Part shown: positions 34,447 through 42,133 of the stretch, piece after piece
Position numbering within the stretch: position 1 is the stretch's first letter
How the letters are laid out: each line of letters opens with the position of its first letter
From: PALSA-188 sp963720075
Lineage (GTDB): Bacteria > Acidobacteriota > Terriglobia > Terriglobales > Acidobacteriaceae
NCBI GenBank assembly: GCA_963720075.1
Contig: CAVREG010000006.1
Coordinates: 124,001-188,000, forward strand
DNA length: 64,000 nucleotides
Direction: 5' to 3'
Program-made: the position numbers and the translations under genes
The notes under the pieces: generated by a model
Databases searched by the model: none
The model's input: only the letters and a program-made list of their open reading frames with translations
Told to the model about the DNA's origin: nothing

Positions 34447-36186
34447 TTACTTAGACTCTCTGCCCCGGACAAGGCCTGAAAGTTTTTGGGCAAATGTAGT
34501 TTGACTGCGAGCGCCAGGTTTCTCGACATTCTCCTGGACATCCGGCTGCGGCGCCTCCGGAGGCGCAAGATCCTTAGGGGTCGGTATTTCGTAGGTCACC
34601 TGTAAAGGCACTCGAAGAGAATCTTCAGCCTGCTGCTCAAGGGTCGCCAATACCTCTCGCAACCGGCTAATGCCCTTCCCTAGCTGAGAATGTTGGAGTG
34701 TCGCGAATTCCTCAATTTTGTTCTTTGCCTCGGAACTGAATTTCTCAAGAGGGTCCTGGATGGTGCTAAGGGCCTTTTGCACGATTGTCTTGGCCTGGAC
34801 CGTGGCGTCGGATAATACAGTCTCGATATTCTTCTGGAAATCAGGAGTTTGTTGCGCCAGCCACACTTGCATTTCTTCCTTAGCCTGTTTTAGGGAACCC
34901 ATCTGAACTTGTGTTTCATCGCGCTCACGGGTTAGCAGATCAGCAGATTCCGTAGCTTCCTTAATCAAGGAGTCGGCGCGCTCTGATATTGGGGTAAGCA
35001 TATTCTCCATCTCCGCGCGGGCCAGGCCAGTTTGCTCGTTGCGGAGTTCGACAAGAAGTTGTTCCAGGCTGGTGCGGGCCTGCTTCGTTGTTTCCGACAG
35101 GCTCTGATCCAGGCGGGTGCTGAAATTGGTCAGTTGGGCTTCCAGTTCGTTTAGCTTAGTGATGCGATCGTCAGCATTTCCGACCTCCTCCCGGAGGCGA
35201 GCCGCTTCGGCGGTTATTGCGTTCCGGCTGGAAGCAATTATTTCCTGTTTGTCTTCAAAATCACCATTGAGTCGCTGTTGTACGTTGCTGTAAATTTTAT
35301 CGCTGGCTTCCCCGATCGAGGATGTGGCGTCGGCGATTTCCTTCCGCGCTTTTTCCAACTCCGCAGAAAAGACTTCTTGTACCCGGGTATCAACATCATC
35401 CGCTTCTTTGCGAACCCGATGCACAAGTTCTTCTGAATCGGATTGGGCGTCAAGCTTTAGCTTATTCATGCAAGCTTCAATTTGTTCGATTGCGTTCTTA
35501 GTTTCGTCCGTCAGTTTCTGATCTAATGCTTCCTCAAAAGATTGCATCGCGGCTGTCTGCGAATCTCGAACATTGACGGCATCTTGCAAAAGTTTTTCGG
35601 CTCGTGTGGTGTTCTTCTTTTGCGCCTGGAGTTCTTCATCGAATTTCGCCCGCGCTCCCTCTACAATTGCGTTCATTTCCTTCCGCATTTGTTCGCGCAG
35701 CTCAACACGCATAGTTTCAGCTTCCACGGAAGTTATGCCTGGAGCACCGCGAGGGTTCTTGGGATTGAGCTGAGCGTCCTGTTTGTCATGCTGCAAAAGG
35801 GCGGCGGAATCCTCCTCAAAGGTCAACCAGTCCTTAGGGCAAGGATTGAGGCCCCAAAAATTTCCAGGCTTATCGAGCACGATGCCCAAGCCCCATAATT
35901 TGTCGTTGGAAGATGAAGCTTTACAGAAAGCGACCTGGCCACCGGCTTCTTTGCCATTCTGAAGGCGCAGCAGCACCGGCGTCGCAACACCGATTGACTT
36001 TTCGCACTGCATCGCGCAGCCCTGCGCATTTACACTGACAGTATGGCAAGATTCCGAGAAATCCACGTAAGGATTCAAACTCACGATGGTGAGTGGAATC
36101 CGGACCGGGACTCGAGTGCTTGTTCTAGTGTTTTCCGACGTTGTTGCTGTTGCCAAGACGACCCCCTTGTTTTGGTTCGCAGTCAC
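34447..36186 (-). CDS. PilZ-like N-terminal domain with long coiled-coil
   Basis: A 579-residue protein. Residues about 20-125 resemble a PilZ-type beta-barrel (STRVPVRIPLTIVSLNPYVDF with SVNAQGCAMQC). Almost 400 residues of predicted coiled-coil follow (about 150-530; EKARKEIADATSSIGEASDK, TKQARTSLEQLLVELRNEQTG). A proline-rich and basic tail ends the protein. There are no membrane segments. The c-di-GMP binding RxxxR signature is partly present, so ligand binding is uncertain. Long coiled-coil PilZ proteins may act as scaffolds. It sits upstream, in transcription order, of no obvious partner. Confidence 0.75.
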   Translation of the reverse strand: MTANQNKGVVLATATTSENTRTSTRVPVRIPLTIVSLNPYVDFSESCHTVSVNAQGCAMQCEKSIGVATPVLLRLQNGKEAGGQVAFCKASSSNDKLWGLGIVLDKPGNFWGLNPCPKDWLTFEEDSAALLQHDKQDAQLNPKNPRGAPGITSVEAETMRVELREQMRKEMNAIVEGARAKFDEELQAQKKNTTRAEKLLQDAVNVRDSQTAAMQSFEEALDQKLTDETKNAIEQIEACMNKLKLDAQSDSEELVHRVRKEADDVDTRVQEVFSAELEKARKEIADATSSIGEASDKIYSNVQQRLNGDFEDKQEIIASSRNAITAEAARLREEVGNADDRITKLNELEAQLTNFSTRLDQSLSETTKQARTSLEQLLVELRNEQTGLARAEMENMLTPISERADSLIKEATESADLLTRERDETQVQMGSLKQAKEEMQVWLAQQTPDFQKNIETVLSDATVQAKTIVQKALSTIQDPLEKFSSEAKNKIEEFATLQHSQLGKGISRLREVLATLEQQAEDSLRVPLQVTYEIPTPKDLAPPEAPQPDVQENVEKPGARSQTTFAQKLSGLVRGRESK

Positions 36187-36336
36187 TAACCAACTAACCG
36201 CTGCGGACGAAAACCCTGGTGATCCTTTGATGTTTCTGCAAGACAGGACTTCTGTCCAGTAACCAGGGTAACGTGAGTCTCTTTGGCTGGAATTTTGGCT
36301 GGAATTTTTCAGAAATAACTATTGAAACGGGTTAAG

Positions 36337-36364
36337 GATAAAGCCGGCCTTGGGCGGGCCGGCT
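36337..36364 (-). terminator. Terminator of the CsbD gene
   Basis: On the minus strand, AGCCGGCC and GGCCGGCT form a perfect 8-bp stem around a seven-base loop, followed by a short T-run (TTTAT). It lies just after the stop of the CsbD gene. Confidence 0.65.
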
Positions 36365-36371
36365 CCGGAAA

Positions 36372-36620
36372 TCAGCTCGCTTTTCTATTGAACCTGCTAT
36401 CAACCTCTTCCTGATTTTGCTCCGTAAGAGTCTTGTTCCAATCGTCAACTTGGGTTTGGGCTTCGTCCTTGGCGATTCCGTATCTTTCCTGGACGCGTCC
36501 CACAAGCTGATCTTTCTTGCCACCGATCACGTTCAAATCATCATCGGTCAATTTGCCCCAACGCTCTTTGACAGAACCCTTCATCTGCTTCCACTGGCCT
36601 TCGATTCGATCCCAGTTCAT
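36372..36620 (-). CDS. CsbD family stress-response protein
   Basis: An 82-residue protein with the family signature MNWDRIEGQWKQMKGSVKERWGKLTDDDL followed by GKKDQLVGRVQERYGIAKDEA. In Bacillus and others CsbD-like proteins are small, abundant and induced by general stress or phosphate starvation; their function is unknown. A clear ribosome-binding site (AGGAGG) precedes the ATG. Confidence 0.93.
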   Translation of the reverse strand: MNWDRIEGQWKQMKGSVKERWGKLTDDDLNVIGGKKDQLVGRVQERYGIAKDEAQTQVDDWNKTLTEQNQEEVDSRFNRKAS

Positions 36621-36833
36621 GATGCCTCCTTATAGGTTGGGCTCCTAAATACAATGCTTTCATGAGAGTAGTTGCGCCGGCCGGGAGCGGCAATACAGTG
36701 ATCACCCGAGAGAAATTGGAAGTATGTGAAATGAAAAAGGTCACACGCAGGAGAAGTCGCTCGGGGCGGTTTGGGGAATGGTCGAGCTTCGATCACAGCC
36801 GCGGATGTCGCCACACGTTCTGACAAACAAAAT

Positions 36834-37571
36834 CTAGCACTCCAGATATGCGTCAATCCATTGCTTGATTGCCAGACGGCGTTCATCCTGAGGATCAAAA
36901 CGGATTCCGAAACTCTTGCTGGCTGGCTTTCGCCACGTTACCGTGCTGCGAACCCATATCCGTGGCAGCGTGAGTAAAGCAAACGAGATCTCAAGAGATT
37001 GCGAAGGAGAGACTTCTTCGGAACTCTTGAGGGACATCCCGCCCGAACTGATCTCCTGACTGGACGCAGTGAATCGCCGGTTATCGCTCAGGATCAGCGA
37101 TACTTCCGTAATCACTGGAATTCGAACGTAGCGGCGGAATTCGTGGTGCACAAGCATTTGCGTGGCGCGCACCAATTTGAGCGCCGTCGGCCGTTCGATC
37201 GGGTCATTGAAAACGGCGTTGATGCCAAATTTGGAATATTTCATTGCCTCTTGAATACTTCCGCCCATGCCATAAACGACCATGCGGCTGTTCGAAGGCG
37301 ATGTGCGTACGGTTTCCAATACTTCCCTGGTGCCCGGCCCCATGCTGACCACGCACGCTTCAAATTTCTCTTTCTGCAGTCTCTGTGGGGCTTCGCCGGC
37401 CATCGGTACGGTTTCCATGCCGAATTGGCGAAAACAGTCGGAAAGGATTAAGCGCCCGGAACCCGTGATGTCAACGAGGGCAACGCGCGCTGTGGCTCTT
37501 TTTGTTGGAGCAAATTGGGGTCCTACAGTTGAAGGAATCATCTCAAGGGTTTTTTGCATCGGTCGGGCCAC
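36834..37571 (-). CDS. Degenerate receiver plus PilZ domain protein
   Basis: A 245-residue protein. Residues about 28-125 have the alternating hydrophobic pattern of a response-regulator receiver (RVALVDITGSGRLILSDCF, VVYGMGGSIQEAMKYSKFGINAVFNDP). The acidic pocket and phosphoacceptor aspartate are not clearly kept. Residues about 140-240 are a PilZ domain with RRYVRIPV and QEISSGGMSLKS, close to the RxxxR and D/NxSxxG c-di-GMP motifs, although glutamate replaces D/N. It may respond to c-di-GMP by a non-phosphorylation route. Confidence 0.8.
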   Translation of the reverse strand: MARPMQKTLEMIPSTVGPQFAPTKRATARVALVDITGSGRLILSDCFRQFGMETVPMAGEAPQRLQKEKFEACVVSMGPGTREVLETVRTSPSNSRMVVYGMGGSIQEAMKYSKFGINAVFNDPIERPTALKLVRATQMLVHHEFRRYVRIPVITEVSLILSDNRRFTASSQEISSGGMSLKSSEEVSPSQSLEISFALLTLPRIWVRSTVTWRKPASKSFGIRFDPQDERRLAIKQWIDAYLEC

Positions 37572-37736
37572 TGTGCAGGCGAATAAGGTTAGCTCGCCCG
37601 AAACCCTATTCTGGCTTGGGCTCAGGGATTTGGCAAAGGCCAGAAGGACAATCTGAGTGTGACAAAAGTGTCATTACCGGAGATAAACAGACGAGGTACT
37701 AACGTGACTGGAGAAAAGTGATGCAGAGTCGAAACG

Positions 37737-38981
37737 CTATTGGTCGTCCCACCGCTGGAACAGAAGTGCTCCATTAGTGCCGCCAAAGCCGAATGAGTTC
37801 GACATTGCGTATTCGATTTCTGCTTTTCTGGAGTGTTGCGGAACGTAATCCAGATCGCACTCGGGATCGGGATTCTCCAAATTAACCGTAGGAGGCAGTA
37901 TCTGGTCGCGAAGGGCAAGAACGGTGATGCCCGCCTCAAGGCCGCCCGCGCCGCCAAGGAGATGCCCGGTCATGGACTTGGTCGAGCTTACCGCCAGCTT
38001 ATAGGCTTGCTCCCCGAAGGCTCGTTTGATGGCAATGGTCTCCAGCTTGTCGCCTATTTCCGTGGAAGTGCCGTGAGCGTTAATGTAGCCGACATGCGAC
38101 GGCTGAATCTTCGCATCCCTTAGCGTGTTCAGCATGACCCGATATGCCCCGTCGCCGTTTTCGGCCGGCTGGGTAATGTGGTGGGCATCGCCGCTCATGC
38201 CGTAGCCCACGATTTCCGCCAGAATTTTCGCTCCGCGACTGCGGGCAAATTCCAGTTCTTCAAGAATCAAAATTCCCGCGCCCTCCCCGATCACAAATCC
38301 ATCCCGCTCCGAATCCCACGGGCGGCTCGCTTTTTCCGGCGCGTCATTTCGGGTCGAGAGAGCACGCATTGCAGCGAACCCACCCACCCCCATCGGAGTG
38401 ATGGCAGCTTCTGTCCCGCCTGCAATCATTACATCCGCGTCACAACGGGCGATAATTTTGAAAGCGTCGCCAATCGAGTGCGCACTGGAGGTACAAGCGG
38501 TGCATGTCGCTTCATTCGGACCCTTGGCTTTGTATCGAATACTGACGTGGCCCGCCGCCAAATTCACAATCGCCGCGGGAATGAAAAACGGCGAAATCTT
38601 TCGCGGGCCACCGGTAAGCAAATTGGAATGTTCCCGCTCGATCACGTCGAAACCGCCGATCCCAGAGCCAATGTGGACGCCTGTCCGGTCCGCGGTTTCG
38701 TCGGTGACAGTGAGGCCGGAGGATCTCATGGCCTCGTCGGTGGCCGCCAATGCCAGGTAGATAAAGCGGCCCATTTTCTTTAATTCTTTTTTCTCGACAA
38801 AGTCGAGGGGATCGAAATTTTTGACTTCGGCGGCAATCTGGCAGGCGAACTGAGAAGGATCAAATTGTGAAATCCGTGCAACTCCACTTTTTCCCGCAAG
38901 CAGACTCTTCCAAACCTCTTCCGTGGTGTTGCCCACTCCACAAATCAGGCCTATGCCAGTAACTACGACCCTTCGTCCCAA
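37737..38981 (-). CDS. fabF: 3-oxoacyl-ACP synthase II
   Basis: A 414-residue condensing enzyme of fatty-acid elongation, adding malonyl-ACP to acyl-ACP. The catalytic Cys lies in ATCTACTSSAHSIGDA and the two histidines in NAHGTSTEIGD and KSMTGHLLGGAGG. The start is a TTG directly after the stop of the ACP gene (38982), with a GGCGGGAAG ribosome-binding region inside the ACP 3' end, so the two are translationally coupled. Confidence 0.97.
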   Translation of the reverse strand: MGRRVVVTGIGLICGVGNTTEEVWKSLLAGKSGVARISQFDPSQFACQIAAEVKNFDPLDFVEKKELKKMGRFIYLALAATDEAMRSSGLTVTDETADRTGVHIGSGIGGFDVIEREHSNLLTGGPRKISPFFIPAAIVNLAAGHVSIRYKAKGPNEATCTACTSSAHSIGDAFKIIARCDADVMIAGGTEAAITPMGVGGFAAMRALSTRNDAPEKASRPWDSERDGFVIGEGAGILILEELEFARSRGAKILAEIVGYGMSGDAHHITQPAENGDGAYRVMLNTLRDAKIQPSHVGYINAHGTSTEIGDKLETIAIKRAFGEQAYKLAVSSTKSMTGHLLGGAGGLEAGITVLALRDQILPPTVNLENPDPECDLDYVPQHSRKAEIEYAMSNSFGFGGTNGALLFQRWDDQ

Positions 38982-39227
38982 CTACTTCCCGCCTTTCGCG
39001 TGCTTTCCGATGTACTCGTTCGCGTCCTGGACGGTCCGAATCTTCTCCGCATCTTCGTCGGGAATTTCGATCTCGAATGCCTCTTCGAAGGCCATAACTA
39101 ATTCGACAGTGTCGAGGGAGTCCGCGCCCAAGTCATCCACAAATGACGCATTCGGAGTAACTTCTCCTTCATCCACTCCCAACTGTTCCACGATAATCTG
39201 CTTCACCTTTTCTTCAACGGCTGCCAT
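38982..39227 (-). CDS. acpP: Acyl carrier protein, copy next to fabF
   Basis: An 81-residue ACP with the phosphopantetheine serine in GADSLDTVELVMAFEEAF. Adjoining fabF without a gap, it is the likely dedicated partner. It resembles the second ACP at 39327-39587 closely in the core, but has a different N-terminus (MAAVEEKVKQIIVEQLGV). Confidence 0.96.
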   Translation of the reverse strand: MAAVEEKVKQIIVEQLGVDEGEVTPNASFVDDLGADSLDTVELVMAFEEAFEIEIPDEDAEKIRTVQDANEYIGKHAKGGK

Positions 39228-39326
39228 TCGTTCTCCTTGCTATTGATGGAATCACGGTGACGTTGGTCCGGCTAATTTGGGGACAGTTCTCACCGCCATG
39301 TCATTAGGATAAATCGTCCGAGGCGG

Positions 39327-39587
39327 CTAGGCCTTCACCTTCGCATGTTTTTCCACATAATTAATTGCATCTTGCACGGTGCGGATTTTCTCCGCTTCTT
39401 CGTCAGAAATCTCCAGTGTGAAGGCTTCTTCCAATGCCATCACGAGTTCCACCTGGTCGAGCGAATCCGCGCCCAAGTCGTCCGTGAATGCGGCGCTTGG
39501 AGTCACTTCGCTTTCTTCCACTCCAAGTTGTTCGCTGATAATTTGCTTCACTTTCTCGGTGATTTCAACCTTCCCTGTAATAGCCAT
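39327..39587 (-). CDS. acpP: Acyl carrier protein, upstream copy
   Basis: An 86-residue ACP with phosphopantetheine serine in GADSLDQVELVMALEEAF. The start is ATG 39587 (MAITGKVEITEKVKQI), preceded by AGGGAGG. The longer frame up to 39704 has no support. The tandem ACP pair plus fabF suggests either a duplication or distinct ACPs for different acyl chains. Confidence 0.94.
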   Translation of the reverse strand: MAITGKVEITEKVKQIISEQLGVEESEVTPSAAFTDDLGADSLDQVELVMALEEAFTLEISDEEAEKIRTVQDAINYVEKHAKVKA

Positions 39588-39669
39588 TGCACCTCCCTGC
39601 CGCAATTGGAAACACTTTGATGGAACGAGTAGTGTACTGGCCCAAGTGAAGTGATGTAAAGCAAGTGGA

Positions 39670-40134
39670 GTGATGGGTAGTGGGTCTTTATTTGGTGCTG
39701 ACATCGACTACGCGCAGTTGCAGAAGATTTACGGCGCTCCCGCTGAGAACCATACGCGCTATTCCCCGGCAACCTGCATCGGATGTGACATGAAAGTGGT
39801 GAGCGGCAACCCAGACCCCAAGCATGTTTCGACTTCGTTTGTGGAGCGGCAGAATCTTTCTATGAGGATGAGCATTCGGCGCTTCACTCGCCTGACCAAT
39901 GCTTTCTCCAAGAAGATCGAGAATCATGCGGCGGCTGTGGCGCTCTGGTTCACGTACTACAACTTTTGCCGCGTGCATTCTTCGTTGCGCGTCACCCCGG
40001 CGATGGAAGCTGGCATTTGCGATCACGTTTGGAGCATCGAAGAACTCTGCGACCTGCTACCCGAGAATCACAAGATCGGCGTGCAAACAGACAGGGGGCT
40101 TATCCTGAAAGCGCTCGGGGAGGTTGCTAGGTGA
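39670..40134 (+). pseudogene. IS1-like transposase remnant, C-terminal half
   Basis: The translated segment carries the C-terminal part of a DDE transposase of the IS1-like group: RYSPATCIGCDMKVV, STSFVERQNLSMRMSIRRFTRLTNAF and ALWFTYYNFCRVHSSLRVTPAMEAG. The N-terminal half, with its DNA-binding region and first catalytic aspartate, is absent, and the preceding bases do not continue it. I therefore call it a degraded remnant. I see no terminal inverted repeats. Confidence 0.8.
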
Positions 40135-40325
40135 GATCGGCCCGCATCGTCTTAGCTGTGGTAAGCAGTGGATGGGCCTGCGTAGCGCTTATTCGGAGCA
40201 GTCTGCGACCGGGAGTGCTTGACTCGCCGAAGTGGTATGACCGAGCGCTGCGCGTGATCGGTGGTTTACTGATGGGCTGTCTGTCCATCGGTATCGTTTT
40301 CATGGCGCTCACCGGGAAACTTTGA
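40131..40325 (+). CDS. Small hydrophobic protein
   Basis: A 64-residue protein with two probable membrane helices (SARIVLAVVSSGWACVALI and GGLLMGCLSIGIVFMALTG). The GTG start overlaps the stop of the transposase remnant, and GGGGAGG lies seven bases upstream. The family is not recognised. It could be a genuine small membrane protein that uses the remnant's 3' end for translation, or a chance open frame. Confidence 0.45.
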   Translation: MRSARIVLAVVSSGWACVALIRSSLRPGVLDSPKWYDRALRVIGGLLMGCLSIGIVFMALTGKL

Positions 40326-40396
40326 AGCCCTGTGGAAATCATAAAGACCACTACCGAGTGATGAAAAGGAAGAGGATTGCGTGTTAATCCTGGTTT

Positions 40397-40771
40397 TCAT
40401 TGCCTGGCATGCACGCGTCGCTTCCAGGCGATGGCGAGGAGAATCAGCAGAGGAAAACCCGGGAACACCGCGGCGCACCCGTCGCGGAGAATGAACAGAT
40501 GAGTGAGGACGGCGCCAGCCATTGTGCAGGCTAACAACGCCGCTGCAATAGCAGAGCTTCTAGGAATCAATAGTAAGATCGCGCAGATTATTTCGAGACC
40601 ACCGGTAAAGTAACGGAACCATTGGCCGAGTCCGATCTTTGCAAACAAATCAATCCAGAAAACTTCATGCGGGCTAAATTTGTTCACGCCGAGATATAAG
40701 AATACGAACGCTAAGAGAGCTTGCAAAACCCAAAGCGTCAGATTCGAAACCCGGTCCCATGCGACTTTCAC
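40397..40771 (-). CDS. DoxX-like membrane protein
   Basis: A 124-residue protein with four hydrophobic helices (LWVLQALLAFVFLYLGVNKF, IICAILLLIPRSSAI, AALLACTMAGAVLTHLFIL, FPGFPLLILLAIAW). This matches the DoxX/DoxX_2 family of small four-helix proteins, linked in several bacteria to thiosulfate or redox functions, but the role here is unknown. It is isolated on the minus strand between plus-strand genes. Confidence 0.8.
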   Translation of the reverse strand: MKVAWDRVSNLTLWVLQALLAFVFLYLGVNKFSPHEVFWIDLFAKIGLGQWFRYFTGGLEIICAILLLIPRSSAIAAALLACTMAGAVLTHLFILRDGCAAVFPGFPLLILLAIAWKRRVHARQ

Positions 40772-40919
40772 TGCGACCCCCTCGCGGGAATGCCAACAAT
40801 TGTTACACCAAAGGCTGACGCCTGCTTAATGCGAGGCGAGCAAACGGGGCACGGTGTTCGGTTTCGTGGCGGACTGCCGCAAATCCCGCGGCGATTCCAA
40901 TCGAAGCTACAATGTAGGC

Positions 40920-41099
40920 GTGTCGAATTCCTCCGCCAAGCGATCTTCATATCAGAAGGCAGATCAAGCCGCGAAGCTGCGCCGCTCGACCTTGCAGCAA
41001 TACAAAATGGAAGCCACGGGCATCCTCATTATTGCAGTGCTGATCATTGCGATCACCTTGGCTCGCTACTGGCATGGCATTTCCTGGAGGCTCCGCTGA
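40920..41099 (+). CDS. Small single-helix membrane protein upstream of miaA
   Basis: About 59 residues: a polar, lysine-rich N-terminal half and one C-terminal membrane helix (GILIIAVLIIAITLARYW). The GTG start at 40920 is tentative; an internal ATG at 41008 gives only 30 residues. It ends one base before the miaA GTG, with a GGAGG upstream of miaA inside it, which suggests coupling. No known family. Confidence 0.4.
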   Translation: MSNSSAKRSSYQKADQAAKLRRSTLQQYKMEATGILIIAVLIIAITLARYWHGISWRLR

Positions 41100-41100
41100 C

Positions 41101-42030
41101 GTGCCCGACGACCCCTTGCTGGTGGTGCTGCTGGGACCCACGTCGAGCGCCAAAACCGCGCTCTCTCTAATTCTTGCCGAACGCTTTCATGGCGAGATCG
41201 TAAATTGCGATTCGGTCGCAATGTATCGCGAATTTGAAATTGGGACGGCTAAGCCTACGCAAGGGGAGCGATCCCGCGCTCCTCACTATCTTTTTGATTT
41301 TGTCGAGCCTGCCGCGTACATCACTGCCGGCGAGTATTCGGATCGGGCCCGCAAGGCGCTTCAGGAAATCAAATCGAGAGGCGCTTTGCCGATTGTGGTG
41401 GGCGGGACAGGTCTTTACCTCCGAGCACTCTTAGAGGGCCTATTTCCCGGCCCTCAGCGTTCAGAGCATCTGCGTGAAAAGTTGCGAAAACGCTCGGAAT
41501 CTAACGGTAGTCCTTATTTGCACCGTGTCCTTTCGCGGATTGATCCCGCGTCTGCGGCAAAGATTCATGCCAACGACGCTCCGAAGCTAATCCGCGCCAT
41601 TGAAGTTTGTATTGCCTCGCGGCAAAAAATGAGCGAGTTGTGGGAGAAAGGCCGCGACTCCCTGAAAGGATTTCGCGTGCTTCGGGTTGGATTGGATCCG
41701 CCCCGTCAAGAACTCTATGACCGAATCAATCAGCGCGCCGAACGAATGTTTGACGCGGGGCTGGTGGACGAAACGCGGCGGCTGCTCGAAAAATATGGGG
41801 AAGCCGCGACTCCTTTTTCGGCGCTGGGATATAGGCAAGTTGTGCAGCTCATCCGCGGCGAGATTGATTATGCAACCGCGATTCAGGCGACACAGCAAGC
41901 GCATCGCAACTACGCAAAGCGGCAAATGACGTGGTTCCGGCGTGAGGCCGATGTAGCATGGCTTAACGGATTCGGCGACGAAGCACGAATTCAGCAAGAG
42001 GCGATTGCATTGGTCCAAGGCAAAATCTAG
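41101..42030 (+). CDS. miaA: tRNA dimethylallyltransferase with altered P-loop
   Basis: About 309 residues. The enzyme adds a dimethylallyl group to A37 of tRNAs that read UNN codons. Family patterns are clear: IVNCDSVAMYREFEIGTAKPT, APHYLFDFVEP and VVGGTGLYLRALLEG. The Walker-A segment reads GPTSSAKT instead of the usual GPTASGKT, so Ala17 replaces the conserved glycine (GCC codon). This could be a real substitution or a one-base error. The start is GTG at 41101 with GGAGG at 41084-41088; the earlier in-frame TTG at 41047 is not preferred because it overlaps the small upstream gene. Confidence 0.93.
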   Translation: MPDDPLLVVLLGPTSSAKTALSLILAERFHGEIVNCDSVAMYREFEIGTAKPTQGERSRAPHYLFDFVEPAAYITAGEYSDRARKALQEIKSRGALPIVVGGTGLYLRALLEGLFPGPQRSEHLREKLRKRSESNGSPYLHRVLSRIDPASAAKIHANDAPKLIRAIEVCIASRQKMSELWEKGRDSLKGFRVLRVGLDPPRQELYDRINQRAERMFDAGLVDETRRLLEKYGEAATPFSALGYRQVVQLIRGEIDYATAIQATQQAHRNYAKRQMTWFRREADVAWLNGFGDEARIQQEAIALVQGKI

Positions 42031-42040
42031 CACCTCGTAG

Positions 42041-42080
42041 GGACAGCCGCCCTCGGCTGTCCAGTCGAGCGTAGCTCGAC
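42041..42080 (+). repeat. Twin hairpin repeat after miaA
   Basis: GGACAGCCG/CGGCTGTCC (42041-42062) forms one stem around a CCCT loop, and GTCGAGC/GCTCGAC (42064-42080) forms a second stem around a three-base loop. The pair lies 11 bases after the miaA stop and could end transcription, although no T-run follows. Confidence 0.7.
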
Positions 42081-42133
42081 GAATCCCAACCGAGTGCCCT
42101 CATCGGTCTTAGCGTTCTCGTGATATCTTCTGC

